From positions 11,648,729 to 11,712,728 of the forward strand of contig JADWOT020000004.1 of the NCBI GenBank assembly GCA_036345935.2: 64,000 bases of DNA. Direction: 5' to 3'. Every line of letters starts with the position of its first letter. Position 1 is the stretch's first letter. The stretch comes from Taenia hydatigena (lineage: Eukaryota; Platyhelminthes; Cestoda; Cyclophyllidea; Taeniidae). The position numbers and the translations under genes are program-made. Shown here in pieces: positions 35,973 to 46,995 of the stretch. The notes beneath the pieces were generated by a model. That model worked only from the letters and a program-made list of their open reading frames with translations, searched no databases and was not told where the DNA came from.

Positions 35973-36905
35973 AATCGGAGCAGAGCAGAGCAGAGCATTC
36001 GCTTTAGTTCTTTGAAGGCTTCATCATGTGCATTCTCCCACCTAAAATTTCTTTTTGCCGCCTTCTCGGTTAGCTTGTGTAGGGGACTAGCAATCTTGGC
36101 AAAGCCTTTAACGAAGCGCTTATAGTAGTTTGCCAAACCGAGGAAACTGCGAAGTTCCGTCTGATTCGTTGGTGTTGGCCAGGTTCTCACTTGTGCGATC
36201 TTCAGTGACTGCCATCCCGTCTGACGAGACTGTGTGCCCCAGAAAGTTGACTGAACGGCGGAGAAAATGACACTTCTTTGGATTCAAGGTCAGACCTGCA
36301 TCTTGCAGACGGTCTAGGACTAGTTTGAGATTGGCGTTATGCTCGCGAATGTCTCTACCGAAAACGAGAACGTCATCAAGGTAGATTATGCAATGTTTCG
36401 GGAAGAGCCCAATCAGTGCGGTCTGCATCAGGCGCTGGAAAGTGGCTGCGGCGTTGCAAAGTCCGAACAGCATGGTCTGGAATTCATAAAGTCCGTTGGG
36501 TACTATAAAAGCCGTCTTCTCTCTATCTTTTTCTGCCACTTCTACTTGCCAGTATCCCGATTATAAGTCTAGTGTGGAGAACCACTTCGATCCACCCAAA
36601 GCTTCCAAGGAGTCGTTGGTGTGAGGCAAGGGAAAGGCGTCCTTCTTAGTTACGGCGTTTAACTTCGTGTAATCGATGCACAGCCGTAGACTATCGTCAC
36701 TTTTCTTCACTAGTGCGATTGGAGAAGCCCATGGTGACTTAGATGGTTTGATCACTTCGTCCTTGATCATCTCTTCCACCAGAGGGTTTACTTCGTACTG
36801 GAGGGGCGGAGGTATACGTCTAGGTGGTTGCCAAATGGGCCTGGCCTCGCTAGTGTCAATAGTGTGTTTGACCATACTTTTCGGCCGAGTTTCGCTCCTT
36901 GCCAT
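35924..36905 (-). pseudogene. pol: Gypsy reverse transcriptase, broken by stop and frameshift
   Basis: Three frames cover the RT. 36561-36905 holds the N-terminal fingers (SPWASPIALVKK, then CIDYTKLNAVTKKD and FPLPH). 36120-36539 holds the palm, with the intact catalytic YLDD box in IIYLDDVLVFG and the preceding LFGLCNAAATFQRL. 35924-36190 holds the thumb/connection ([20 protein letters not shown]). A stop at about 36560 interrupts the STLDL-SGYWQ motif and a frameshift lies near 36150-36190. It would copy element RNA to cDNA. The catalytic residues survive but the frame does not. Confidence 0.9.
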
Positions 36906-36946
36906 GAGAACATGCTTGGATACTTGCTAAGCAATGCACATAGCTC

Positions 36947-37410
36947 CTATCTCTCGCCATCGGTGATGTGCGTTAGCTGGGAGCAAAGCTCATCCAAGTT
37001 GTTGACCGGGATGCCCGCAGCTTCGAAGAGGGCGCTACAGATTGCGTCTGCGTCCTTTTTGGACGGAGATCTGACTGGGGTTGTTTTCTTATGCCGCTGG
37101 GTCACGGGTGTCCCTTCTGCGAAATTCAGGACCGCCTTGGTGTTACGAAGGAAGTCCACACCGAGTATAGCGTCCCAAATCAACTCGGGGCACATAATAA
37201 ATGGGACTTGCCACGTTTCTGTCCCCAGTGATACATTTAGTAACGTCTCCCCTTTTACTTTCATCTTTCTCCCCTCTGCTGAGAGAAGTTTTGCGAAGGA
37301 GGGACCCGTGCGAAATTTATTGTGGAGATCTGGGGACGCTTGAGGGTTCACCTATGACTTGGCTGCGCCTGAGTCAAGGAGGAAACTGCAGAGCCGTCCC
37401 CTAGCTTGCC
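36947..37410 (-). pseudogene. pol: Gypsy aspartic protease (retropepsin), one stop
   Basis: The active-site motif Leu-Leu-Asp-Ser-Gly-Ala-Ala lies at about 37364-37384 on the complement, with the Asp-Ser-Gly at 37367-37375. It is followed four codons later by an in-frame TAG. The downstream segment contains the ELIWDAILGVDFLRN stretch typical of the retropepsin C-terminal fold (Ile-Leu-Gly-x-Asp-Phe-Leu). It would cleave the Gag-Pol precursor. The equivalent in the last gypsy copy is at about 62960-63220. Confidence 0.8.
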
Positions 37411-37530
37411 GGAGACTTGCATAAGTGGAAGAGAGCCATGGGAGGATAAGCAGGATAAGGAATAGTGCTGCTCACCTGCTTTTGCGAAACGGAGCAGAGG
37501 GGTCCACCGCGGACGTGTGGAACTCGGTCG

Positions 37531-38052
37531 TCAATGGGACGTGTGGAGCGACGAAGTCAGGAGAAGTTCCTGACGTTTCCTAGTGGCTGCATCGACCAGC
37601 TGCCTGAGGTCGCTGGTCTTCAGGGCCTGGAGTTTTGCGGCGATAGACGGGGGACAGACGCCGGCTTTGATTTGGACAGCCACCCATCTTTTCACCTTGT
37701 TAGGTGGGCAGCCTCTGAAAGCCCGTTCAGCGAGGATTTGCAGTACTCCCGCGTAGTCCTTGTCGTTTTCGCCCAATTTTTGGTCGCGGAGAACGAACTT
37801 TCGAGCGAGCGACTCCTCTCGTTGGTCAATGAAGAGCTGGGCCAGAATCTCGCAGCACTGGTCGAGATCGGAGTCGGGTGAGGCTCCGACATCAACCGCT
37901 GCGGAGAACAGCTCTTAGGGGAGAGCGTGCAGAATCAGCGGAATCCTCTGCCAATGGGGGTACAAGTGGATGTTAAACCCAACGGTTTTCATCCAATCTC
38001 CGAAATTCATTCCTTCCTTGAAATGGGGAAGGTCCGCCAACGCTGCCACCAG
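37531..38052 (-). pseudogene. gag: Gypsy gag, internal stop, start lost
   Basis: The frame runs from the primer-binding site (38041-38051) through LAALADLP and NFGDWMKTV, hits a TAA at 37915-37917, then stays open to 37531. It aligns with 62338-62830 of the last copy. The first 22 codons of Gag lie inside the LTR, which is truncated here. I see no CCHC zinc knuckle. It would encode the structural protein of the intracellular particle. Confidence 0.7.
38041..38051 (-). promoter_or_regulatory. Gypsy primer-binding site
   Basis: On the complement, TGGTGGCAGCG follows the LTR end after one C. The first 11 nt are identical to the TRIM site at 33938-33955, and the complement matches a tRNA-Leu 3' end. 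The Gag frame reads straight through it. Confidence 0.75.
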
Positions 38053-38092
38053 TGTAGAGGGTTCCTCCTCTCTTTTCTGGTCATCGTCGACA

Positions 38093-39189
38093 GCTGTGGA
38101 GTCGCAATCATTCAGCGGATTGAGTGTACCGAATGTTACCTTCCTAAATGCGAACTATTCGTTCATGCAGGATATAAGAGACACGGTTTTCTGATTGAAG
38201 GTGTTGGAAACGGTGTTGAGGTGTGAGTGCCATGCTAGAGCGAAACAGGTGCAAGCCTGTGGCCTGGTAAGCATGCTAGATAAGTCAGATGTTATTATCT
38301 TCTTACAATGGCTGGTTTTGCCGATTCATTTTTAAATCTAAGATATTCCGGCATTGTCGCTTTTACCACTGTGAAATGAGGTAATGCCAGTGTGAAGTAG
38401 GTGTGGAGTAATTGGAAGTGTAGTTATGATGCTTTGATATGCACGAATGATTCCTTGTGCGACACATTGTCATATTCGATAATCACTTGTCTAAGGTTAT
38501 AGGCTTAGAAACTGTCACTATAGTTGTTGTGGTGCCGTACCGTTGACATGAGTTTGACTAACGGCTTTCAGACCAAGGTTTCCTCTACTGATGATGGACA
38601 CGCGTGGTGGTTAACACATTTGCCCCTTATCCCATACGGAATCAGCTTGCAGTATGGGAGATGGGGAGACTGACGATGCAGTAACCTTACCAAGGAGAGC
38701 ACGGCGGATGGCGCTGGACAAGGCAAAGTGGACCGTGTTATGCGTTGGTGGATTGTTGAATGACGGATTTTGGTGGTGAGGCCACTTAAATGCGCCATCG
38801 CTGTATCTCTTCGGAGTGGTATTTTGAATGCACGTGTATGTACTTAACCCGAGTATGATGTCCTCTTTTGTCTTCAGGGGGAAGGCAAATGCTGAGAAAA
38901 CTGCAGTACGTATGTATGAATTGGTGATAGAGATGTTCTATTGTGGATTGAAGGTTCGCTAGCCGTAACCCATTTGCTTCAGGATGTGTAGAACTGCTCT
39001 TGCTTTGTTGGGTGGCAGATAATTGTTGGCTGTACAGGTAATGAGTGCATTTTGAAGTAGATTGCCCACTGTTGCAGGTGTCATGAGTCTTTGGGAGGAG
39101 TGGCATGCTGTCACTTAGCCTTAAGAATGGCTTTCGAAGGTGCAGAGTGTGTAACTAGTGGGTGATTGGGTCGGTGGGTGTGAAGCTCA
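38093..39189. other. Unassigned stretch between gypsy and segment B
   Basis: No supported gene. Small frames at 38568-38798 and 38786-39106 (complement) lack domains. This interval, with the 5' part of the gypsy element, is what the inverted copy at 54-62 kb lacks. Confidence 0.4.
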
Positions 39190-40604
39190 TTGCTACAGCT
39201 TCATCTCCATCTCCTTCTCCTTCTTCTTCCTCTTCCTCTTCTTCAACGTATATTCTAGCATGAAAGCGGAAAAAGAAAATTGACAGTAAAATTTATAAAC
39301 AAGATGAATACTAGCAAGGAAATAATGAACAACGCTAAAATTCCTCACAAGTCTCTTCATCAAATTCCACCGCATTAATCAAAACTCATTCTTGATAAAG
39401 TGACTAACCACTTAAAAACAGCCAAAACAATCCCACTTATTCGCAAGAAGGATTGTGTAGTGAAAACATCAACGCGATTAGGCAATGCAAATGGAAAACA
39501 AAGTCTTGACAGCGACTGCAGCTATTTTTGAAACGATTAGTTTATCATAAAGAGTGATAAGAAAAGAAGAAATGTAAGTACAGAAGTATGCATGTAGTGG
39601 GTGCTCGATCGCAAGAAAGCACCAAGCAAGTAATTGCCAAGCACTCGGTAAGATTAAAACTCCTCTCAACCAAATTGTACCTCACTAATCAAACTCCAAC
39701 GTCATTAGTGAAACATGCAACCTCACACACTGCCAAAACAGTCATAATTTATCACTTATAGTGCCATGTAGCAAAACTGCACCTTAGTAAACGTCTCAAC
39801 GGTCACATTAAGAGGCCTTTGCATTTACTCCAGCAAGTGTGTGTGCAGAAGAAGAAAGTCGACATTTAAAATGCCTGTTAACGACAAAACCACCAAAACT
39901 AATCAAAATGCACCAAATACTTACAAGGTTTCCAACCTCAGACGCTAAATAAAGGCGCACTAATCCGAAACAACGGTCGCCAGAACAAGCCGCACGTACG
40001 CGAGCCACGTACAAACATGACCAATCAGGTCAAGGTTCGTTCGGTAAAACAAACTTTTAATATTTGTGTGGTTTGATGGTGAAACAATTGACACAAAGTA
40101 GGGCAGTTTTGTAACAAACACAAAATTTAAAGTAGAAACACACAGATAAAAGAGTTTACGAATTGCGCACGAAAGAGAGATATGGCAATGAATCTTAACA
40201 GTCGATCAAAGCATAGATGCTATATCATTAGGTGTAACAGCGCAAAGTAAATGTGGTCTAAATATCAACATTTAATTTCAATATGTCGTCCTCATGGAAA
40301 ATTTCAATTGTCTATAGACATGCATTTTGTAAAATTGTTGACATTTCTAGGTGTATCAAAAAGCTTTTTCAAATAACTCGGCTGACTTTTTGGTAAATTT
40401 GATGGTTCCAAATGACTTTTTATAGTTCGAATATCTACGCTACTAAGGTAGGTTAAGGTCGTAAATGAATGACTGGCTTGTGCACTCGGCTGAGTGGTGT
40501 GTTGTTTTGCTTCTCTTCCCACTCAAATGGGTCTTTTTACCAATGATTATGGGCCAATGATTGTTGGGAAATGGATGTCTTGCCATTCGCGACTCAGGAC
40601 AGTG

Positions 40605-40964
40605 TTAAGAGTGGAGTATGTTAGTTTGTGGCATGTCCACAGTGGATGAATGGAAGTATGGATGAATGGTTGAGAAGGACCACCGATTTGGCGCCATTGC
40701 AGTAGAAGCGGAAGAGCTCCCAAAGTGGAAGGTAAGGTAGGAGCATGGATGCTGGTTATTTTGTGTGTCTACCCATGATGTTATTGTGGCACTTGCATGC
40801 ACAGGATGGGTTAATTGATTTGTTCTCCTCGAGGAATATGGTGTTAACCAATGCGTTTGCAGTTTCACAAATTGATTGGACCTGCTGAAGATGCGTTTGT
40901 AACGCGTTGCACCGGGACCGCTCTTCCTGTTACGTTGTACACACACGCGTGGTATGTGTTTCAT
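40605..40964 (-). CDS. ORF preserved in both segment B copies, unknown
   Basis: Frame of 119 codons, rich in Ser, Thr, His and Asn, preserved in the inverted copy (59989-60486, where it stays open for 165 codons). Residues after the start differ in several places, but the run from QTHWLTPYSS through NRWSFSTIHPY is nearly the same. I recognise no domain, signal peptide or membrane segment. Preservation could be due to the recent duplication alone; comparison of synonymous and non-synonymous changes would tell. Confidence 0.25.
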   Translation of the reverse strand: MKHIPRVCVQRNRKSGPGATRYKRIFSRSNQFVKLQTHWLTPYSSRRTNQLTHPVHASATITSWVDTQNNQHPCSYLTFHFGSSSASTAMAPNRWSFSTIHPYFHSSTVDMPQTNILHS

Positions 40965-41051
40965 ATCACCAAGTCATGGCTATCCAGAATATCTGATGTA
41001 TTTAAAGCAATAAAGGTGGTGAGGGAAAGTTGTGTTGTGTGGTATTTGAAA

Positions 41052-41074
41052 AGGAGGAGGAGGAGGAGGAGGAG
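41052..41074. repeat. (GGA)n microsatellite
   Basis: AGGAGGAGG run. A shorter CCT run is at the inverted equivalent, about 59861-59876. Confidence 0.8.
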
Positions 41075-41561
41075 AGATCGGTTGATTAGAAGAAGTGAAT
41101 GCAGTTTCGTCATTGTTTAGGCGAAACAGGCACTACTGTTGGGTGTGGTGATGAGGATTGCTGCTAAGCAGATGAAGCGTGTTTTGCGTAGGTGTTACCT
41201 CTGGCAGCAGGGATTCACAGCGACTGGAGTGGGTCTTGCTGGATTACTTTGTGGCGTGGTCTCATGACTATGGGTAAATGGTGGGGTATGCGCAAACAAA
41301 TGGTGTAGAAGTTGATTGAGAGGGGAAGTGTTGAATTCAGCTCTGCCTTGTGTAGAGTGTTGGGCTGTCTGTGAAGGGGAGGAAGGAGGAAGAGAAGAGG
41401 ATGGGAGGTGGAGGAGGGCACATACAGTGAAAAGCGCATCATTCCACGCGTCATCCTGCCAATTTCGACGTTTGAATCTTGAGGTAGGATGTCAATACTA
41501 CTGAAACGGCGCTCGGTACGTGGAGCTTTACCAACTCGATGGCCCACCATTTCTCTTTGCT

Positions 41562-41600
41562 GAGTAGTAGTAGTAGTAGTAGTAGCAGTAGTGGTAGTAA
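41562..41600. repeat. (AGT)n microsatellite
   Basis: Run of TAG/AGT triplets with a few interruptions. On the complement it encodes the Tyr/Thr runs in nearby frames. Confidence 0.85.
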
Positions 41601-41657
41601 AGCCAGGGTCTGGCTTGCGTTCCAGTGGCGGCGGCTGCAGCGGTGGCAGCCACATAA

Positions 41658-41696
41658 GGAGGAGGTGGTGGTGATGGTGGTGGTGGTGGTGGTGGT
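41658..41696. repeat. (GGT)n microsatellite
   Basis: GGTGGT run with one GAT interruption, the source of His or Pro runs in complement frames. Confidence 0.85.
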
Positions 41697-42059
41697 ACAT
41701 ATCCCACATTGTTAGTGAGGCGGTAAGGAGGGAGGCGACACTTGTCATTTGCTGACGCACATATTAGTAGCATTGGGTGCAAAAAGCGATTCTGTCACTT
41801 TGCAACTGCACTGGGTGCCTACGTTCTGCCTGGTTGCCACACCGTCGACGCCGTCGTCGTCATCGCAGCATTTGAGCAACCCAGCTATGGTTAATTCAAT
41901 CAAATAATGAGGTACTTATTTATTACTTGAGCAACTGTTCGGTTGCATTTTGATGCCTTGCGTTCACTTCTGAATTCACGTGGCCTGCGTCTTCTATTAT
42001 TCCTACTCCTCTTCCTCCCACCACCCAGGCGTCATTGTGCATGAATTGACACACTCTCG

Positions 42060-42081
42060 GTGTGTGTGTGTGTGTGTGTGT
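42060..42081. repeat. (TG)n microsatellite
   Basis: Eleven TG dinucleotides. Confidence 0.85.
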
Positions 42082-42399
42082 TCCCGTGCCAAATTAAAGA
42101 GCAAGTGGATCAAAGTCTTTTATCTCTTCTATCATAAATAAACAACTGATGAAGTGAATGTCTTATTATAATGTGAAGGAGATGGTGTCACACAACTCAA
42201 CGACCATAAGAGGGAGTCGGGATGTGGTATTGAATGCTTCGAAGTGGCCGGTGGAGAAGGAGCTCAAATCGACAGTAAGGTGGATTCTGTGACATCACCG
42301 CCATCCTGCCGCCTACTAAGTGCTAAGTGAGATAAGGCCTTCGTCTGATGAACAAAAGAGATGTATTTGAACAAAAAAGAAGAAGAACACAAATAAGAA

Positions 42400-42690
42400 A
42401 GGTGACATGTGGGTTGCCAAGGAAGCCAAGAAGCTGTCTGACACAAAGCACCTCAGACGAATGTTCATGTGGAAGCAGAGGAAGTGGGACAGAATGGGCA
42501 GGGTGGGCAGTGTGGGCGGAGAGGGAACTCGCAAGCAGTCGCATCTGATGTGAAGTTTGGTGAATTACAACGGATACTGCAAGTCGTGGCTGACGGTGGC
42601 GAAATGGAAGGAGCCGACGCATCAGCAGCAGACGTCCACGGCACGACCGAAGGTCCGGATGAATGCGAATGGGAGGAAGCGGAGGGGTGA
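42400..42690 (+). CDS. Candidate exon, convergent paralogue 1, unknown
   Basis: The + strand encodes a segment reading ...ASDVKFGELQRILQVVA...EGPDECEWEE, closely related to the complement product at 43350-44095 (ASDAKLVRFQQILQFFA...LPDEYEWREE). The shared sequence begins at GTTGCCAAGGAAGCCAA (42413), matching the start of the partner exon. In the partner's frame an early TGA (42438-42440) interrupts this copy, so it may be a pseudo-exon unless the real acceptor is the CAG at about 42454. A GTGAGA donor follows at 42687. No domain recognised. Confidence 0.35.
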
Positions 42691-42769
42691 GATGTGAACA
42701 CGAAAGAAGGAAGGGAGACGGTGGAAGACAAGCAGCTACTCGAGGAAGAAGAAGATGGGAGAAAGGAAG

Positions 42770-42856
42770 GAGTGAAGGAAGGAAGGCGGTGAGGGAGGGA
42801 GAGAAACAGGGAGGGGGAAGGGAGGCAGGGAGGGAGGGAGGGAGAGAGAGAGAGAG
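42770..42856. repeat. Purine-rich (GGGA)n/(GAAG)n tract
   Basis: Long polypurine stretch ending in GAGAGAGAGAGAG. It explains the long pyrimidine-coded complement frame at 42323-42997. Confidence 0.8.
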
Positions 42857-43049
42857 GAGGCATCGGAACGGAGAAAGAAGTGAAGAACGAGGAGATATCA
42901 CGCATGGCGGTGAACAACGGCATCGGCGATGGCAGCAGGGGCACGATTGTCGGCTCTGACGGTGGACATGGGCGAGACATTGTTGGCACCGAGACATCTC
43001 AACCGAACACTAAATGAAAAAGGAGAGAAAAAAAAGAAAGGTAAGAGAG

Positions 43050-43090
43050 ACGGACGGACGGACGGACAAACGAACGGACGGACGAACGGA
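43050..43090. repeat. (CGGA)n tetranucleotide repeat
   Basis: GACGGACGGACGGACGGAC then GAACGGACGGACGAACGG. The same motif forms the tract at 51425-51450. Confidence 0.85.
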
Positions 43091-43135
43091 AGTCCTTCGC
43101 TCTTGGCATGGGTGGAGGTCATCATTGTCATCTAC

Positions 43136-43165
43136 CTGCTGCTGCTGCTGCTGCTACTGCTGCTG
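43136..43165. repeat. (CTG)n microsatellite
   Basis: Nine CTG-type triplets with one CTA interruption, followed by ACA/CAA triplets to about 43215. Confidence 0.85.
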
Positions 43166-43349
43166 AGCCAACCGTGACAACTACAGTGTCCCTAACAACC
43201 ACAACAACGACAACAACAACGCCCTTCTCCTCCTCCTCCTCCTGCTGCTGCTCATAGTGCAGATGCTGCATTAACAGGAAGGACATTGCTCTCACCAACT
43301 TGACTTGGTGTGAATTGGTGGTAGGCAAGAAGCACACTTTGCTCCATCA

Positions 43350-44095
43350 TCAATGCATCATGGAGTCTGTAAACCGGTGACGGTGTGGGTGTTGGTGAGG
43401 TGGTCCCTTGTGTTGTTGGTGCCACGCGAGTCCACCGATTGAGTTGGTGAAGAGCCGACGCCACCTGCCGCTGCGCGTCTTCTTTGCTTTGCCGTGTACG
43501 TGGTGACCGCTCTCCATGATGACATTGTGCGTCTTCTCCTTCTTCACCTCCTTCTCCATTCTCCCGTCCTCCTCCTGCTTCTCCTCGCGCTGCCCATCCC
43601 GCACCTGCGCCTGCTCCCACTCACGCTCCACCCGCTCCTCCCGCTCCAACCGCACCTCCTCCTCCTCCTCCTCTTCCTGCTGCCCATCCTCGTCCCTCCT
43701 CGAACGGCCCTTTGTCTCCATCCGTCTTCTCATCCTCCTCCTCCTCCTTTCGGCGCAAAGGCACTTTGCGCTATCCACACCACCACCTCCTCCTTCTTCC
43801 CTCCATTCGTACTCATCCGGAAGGTCGGTAACACCGTAGGTCGTGTCTGCGGCGCCAGTATCTCCTTCTGTTTCTGCCGACCGTCGCTGCCGCCTCCGCA
43901 TCGAATGACTTGGAGGCGGGGCGAAGAATTGCAGTATCTGTTGGAACCTCACCAGCTTCGCATCAGATGCGCCAGTCGAGCTCTGCATCTCCTCTACCTG
44001 CTCTACCTGCTCCACTTGCTCCACCCACTCTTCTTCCACATGAACATTTGTCTGAAGTGCTTTGTGAGAGACAGCCTGTTGGCGTCTTTGGCAAC
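43350..44095 (-). CDS. Candidate exon, Glu/Arg-rich protein, convergent paralogue 2
   Basis: On the complement an exon can start at 44095 after a TTGTCATGCAG acceptor and remains open to 43350 (about 248 codons). It encodes VEEEWVEQVEQVEQVEE, then the segment shared with the + copy at 42400-42690, then a long Glu/Arg/Lys-rich region that would be highly charged and probably coiled-coil or disordered. The end is more ordinary in composition (SIGGLAWHQQH and following). The opposite strand is also open (43494-44300) because the purine-rich code has few complementary stops. Relationship to the + paralogue, 1.3 kb away and convergent, argues that the complement is the coding strand. Function unknown. 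Confidence 0.4.
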
Positions 44096-46539
44096 CTGCA
44101 TGACAATGAGGTTAGTAGAGGTGTGTGTGAAGGCGAGCACCTACCTCTCCTCGTCGACACTGCTTGCGCCATGTCCACGAGGGTCCACGCGAGAAAGAAA
44201 AAGCGCAAACGGAAAAAACCAAAGTGACCGAAAAACCAAAGCGAAATATAGACCAACAGAAAGAGCATTTCTGCATACAGCCGATTCGCAAACATTGTAG
44301 TGGCGGTATGTTTGAGTGTATGACACGATCAATGGATTCAATCGATAGCCTCACCATTTGAAAGTCAGCAGCGCTTTCTGTGTGGTGACTGCACTGCCAT
44401 CACGCTAAATTGTGGTGCATGTTGGCGGCTAATGATGATAATTATTGCTGGCACGACTGGAACGATGTACTGCTTTGTGGTGTAGATGAGGTGTAGGTGC
44501 GTTGAATGTGCTTGTGGAAGTGATAGCAACCACCCACAACGATGCGACTGTACTGTCGCCTCACAATGCCAGTGAGCTAGAAATGTGAGTGGAATAAAAG
44601 TGTTACTCAAATGACTTTAGTAGCGGGTTTCTGTTGCTGCGCATGACGGGAAGACGGGTTTGAGTGTTGAAGGGATTTATGCAGCACATCCAGTATGTGC
44701 ATTTTCGATGGTGGTGGTAAGGAAAGAACCAACACATGATACACTAGTGGGACAGCAGGCTTGCTTTTCGAAGAAGAGAAGGAAAGAGAAACGGGGGATG
44801 GAAGAAAGGAAGGGAGGAAGAAGTGGCTGGATGTGTCACACATGCGAGACGGTGGTTGGTAGCCGTAAGATAGAATGATAAAGTGGTAAAAAATAGTTCT
44901 CGTTGAACTTAAGATGGTCCATTTGAAGGAGTAACTCCTGCTTTGAGTCATGGCCTTATTAGTAGGGCTGTCCTTTTGATGAGCCTCCATATCTGCCATA
45001 AGGTGTTCCACTCAGTCGCCACAATCGTGCCAATACGTGAGGCCTCTCATTGTCAGCACTGTGGTTCCTTTCATGAGGGACATTATTATTCGCCCTGTGG
45101 GGAGTAACATACTGCCGATAAGTGAACTAATGTCTTTTCAAATTTATGAATTGAGCAATGGCTTTTTCAAGCGGTGTCATTGTAGTTCAATTGCATGATT
45201 TGCTCAGCGGTAGAAGAATTAACTGCGTCTATTTATTCGACCACGTTCGGAAGTGAGCATTCAGTTTGGACGATAGCAAAAGCCCATCGCGACACCTATG
45301 GAAGATCTTGCATGGTATACGCGAATCATTCCTCACATGATCAGCATGAGCTCTGTATTCGCAAAGCGTGAGATCGTGACTGACTCTAACCCATCTGTTT
45401 TTCTCTTCGCATTCATCTGCCATCTCATCTCTGCCATCGCTGTGGCGATTGGCTCGGCTGTGCCAAGGCTAAAGACAAATGTCTCCGACGTGCCAGGCCT
45501 TTGCGGGCATGGTGGTGGGAGCGAAGTGTACGAAAACAAGCGATGGCAGTGAGTGAGTGAGTGAGGGTGTTTTATTACACCTGATTCGCGTCATCTTCTA
45601 GCAACAAATCAATGAGTTCTTGTCCAGTAATTGTTCTTTTTCATTATTGACCACTTGTTTCAAATTAGCTGAACTAGTCTGCACTATCCCATCTCCATGC
45701 GGTACAGCAATGTTGAATGTGTCGTAGCAACCTCGCGACTTCCAGAAATTAGCGCATTTTAACATCAAACAAGGTTAGCAACTGCAGTGTAGTCAGAAAA
45801 GTGGGAAAACGATGGTGTCGCAGCAATGTATAATTATATGGCTTAACTCCCTCCCCACCTTATTCCTCCTCCCTCTTTCCTCCCTCCATTCAAACATATT
45901 AAACCCACCACGAGCGAAACAAAAATACTTCATTGTTTCCCTTTCTCCCTATAATGTTATGTGTCATTCACATTTATTTTCAATTCATCTTCTTAACCTG
46001 ATGATAGCCACCCAATCTTTTTGTATAGTATTTTATGACAAGAGGATTTTCACCCTTCGCATACGCATGCCTAATTTCTTCTATTGTTTCTGCATTTCTA
46101 ATCCTTACGCTTTTTATTTACTTCATTCTGATTGCTCTACAATGCCTCAAAGTTAATGCATTGTTTGTTTGATTGCCGGATTCGGCTACGGTGACTTGGG
46201 TGATCGTGTTGCTCCAAACGGGCGAGCTGGCCTTCGGACCACGCCACCGGTCTCTACACTCTGCTTGCTGAATATATATCCATTCTATTTAAGTATTATG
46301 CCCTCTTTTGCCTTTAATGAAGTCTTGGAACGCTGCATCACATTTGTTGCACTCACTGAAATTGCCCAACCGCTTTCTAGTTAGTGTTCCACAACAAAGA
46401 ACAACTTATTGCTGTGTTTTAGCATCCCTATTCTGGAGACGTATTTGCTTTTTGTCAACAACTTTTCCTTTGCCATCGAGACCTATCAGCTTGGTAGAGC
46501 ATCCACACCCAGGGGCCCTAGAAGGATGAGCAAAAGTCG

Positions 46540-46735
46540 AATAGTCAATGCAGACAGGCTCCATCCCACTACCAATCGTCCGTGAGTAGGAATACATACA
46601 CTCGACACTTACATCAGTGCAAATCGCCACCCCACTCACTCATCTCCCACTGCATCGCAAACACGATCACACCAGCAGCAGCCACGCAGCACTCGAGGCA
46701 ACTCCGACTCCAACACTGGCTGCCTGCAAAATATT
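46540..46735 (+). repeat. Copy of dispersed block from 21455-21655
   Basis: Shares AATGCAGACAGG and the strongly conserved CAACACTGGCTGCCTGC near its end. Confidence 0.45.
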
Positions 46736-46968
46736 AATATTTCTGTTGTAGAACATTCCTAAGACCATGCTCGACCAGGCAGTCAATATGAAAAAAGGAC
46801 TACTCGTAAAGAATCCGCTGGCGCATCCAGTCAACACCTGCATCACATGCACGCGGTAACCCTAACGTCCTGCCTTACACCGATCACCTACACCTCGTCA
46901 TACAAACACCGACTACTTCACTTCCATGTGATTACATCTTAGTGTGCACTGATAAACCCAACACACTC

Positions 46969-46995
46969 CCTCCTCCTCCTCCTCCTCCTCCTCCT
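46969..46995. repeat. (CTC)n microsatellite
   Basis: Eight CTC triplets before TTTCCC. Confidence 0.8.

Larger units (their letters stand above)
32979..38092 (-). mobile_element. Ty3/gypsy retrotransposon, disabled, 5' LTR truncated
   Basis: Reading on the complement: about 40 bp of the 5' LTR end (38053-38092), a TGGTGGCAGCG primer-binding site, gag, aspartic protease, reverse transcriptase, RNase H, integrase, an inserted TRIM, a polypurine tract and a full 226-bp 3' LTR. The domain order PR-RT-RH-IN is that of Ty3/gypsy (Metaviridae). Coding capacity is interrupted by several stops and frameshifts (gag, protease, RT, between RT and RNase H, and before integrase), so it is not autonomous. 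Without the TRIM it spans about 4.2 kb. Other family fragments lie at 14319-14452, 18655-19440, 24790-25015, 49895-50108, 54123-54853 and 62105-64000. Confidence 0.92.
39190..41314 (+). repeat. Segment B, copy 1
   Basis: About 2.1 kb found inverted at 59617-61745 with almost the same length. Homology starts at a (CTT)-rich purine/pyrimidine tract (39200-39245) and ends at GTAGAAGTTG (41305-41314). In the copy, the sequence that follows this end is the beginning of segment A. Confidence 0.85.
41315..42399. other. Simple-repeat-rich stretch
   Basis: Contains triplet tracts at 41562-41600 and 41658-41696 and a TG run at 42060-42081. The long complement frame at 41215-41760 is His/Thr/Pro-rich because of these triplets, so I do not call it a gene. 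Confidence 0.5.

Noticed and set aside
41215..41760. 181-codon complement frame with His and Thr runs
   Set aside because: The runs come from (AGT)n and (GGT)n microsatellites; no conserved copy outside the repeats.
42323..42997. 224-codon complement frame rich in Ser, Pro and Leu
   Set aside because: It is the pyrimidine-coded shadow of a long purine tract (42770-42856) and overlaps a related + strand coding segment.
43494..44300. 268-codon + frame rich in Leu and Pro
   Set aside because: It lies opposite the Glu/Arg-rich frame at 43350-44095, which has a paralogue. Few stops are expected on the opposite strand of such sequence.
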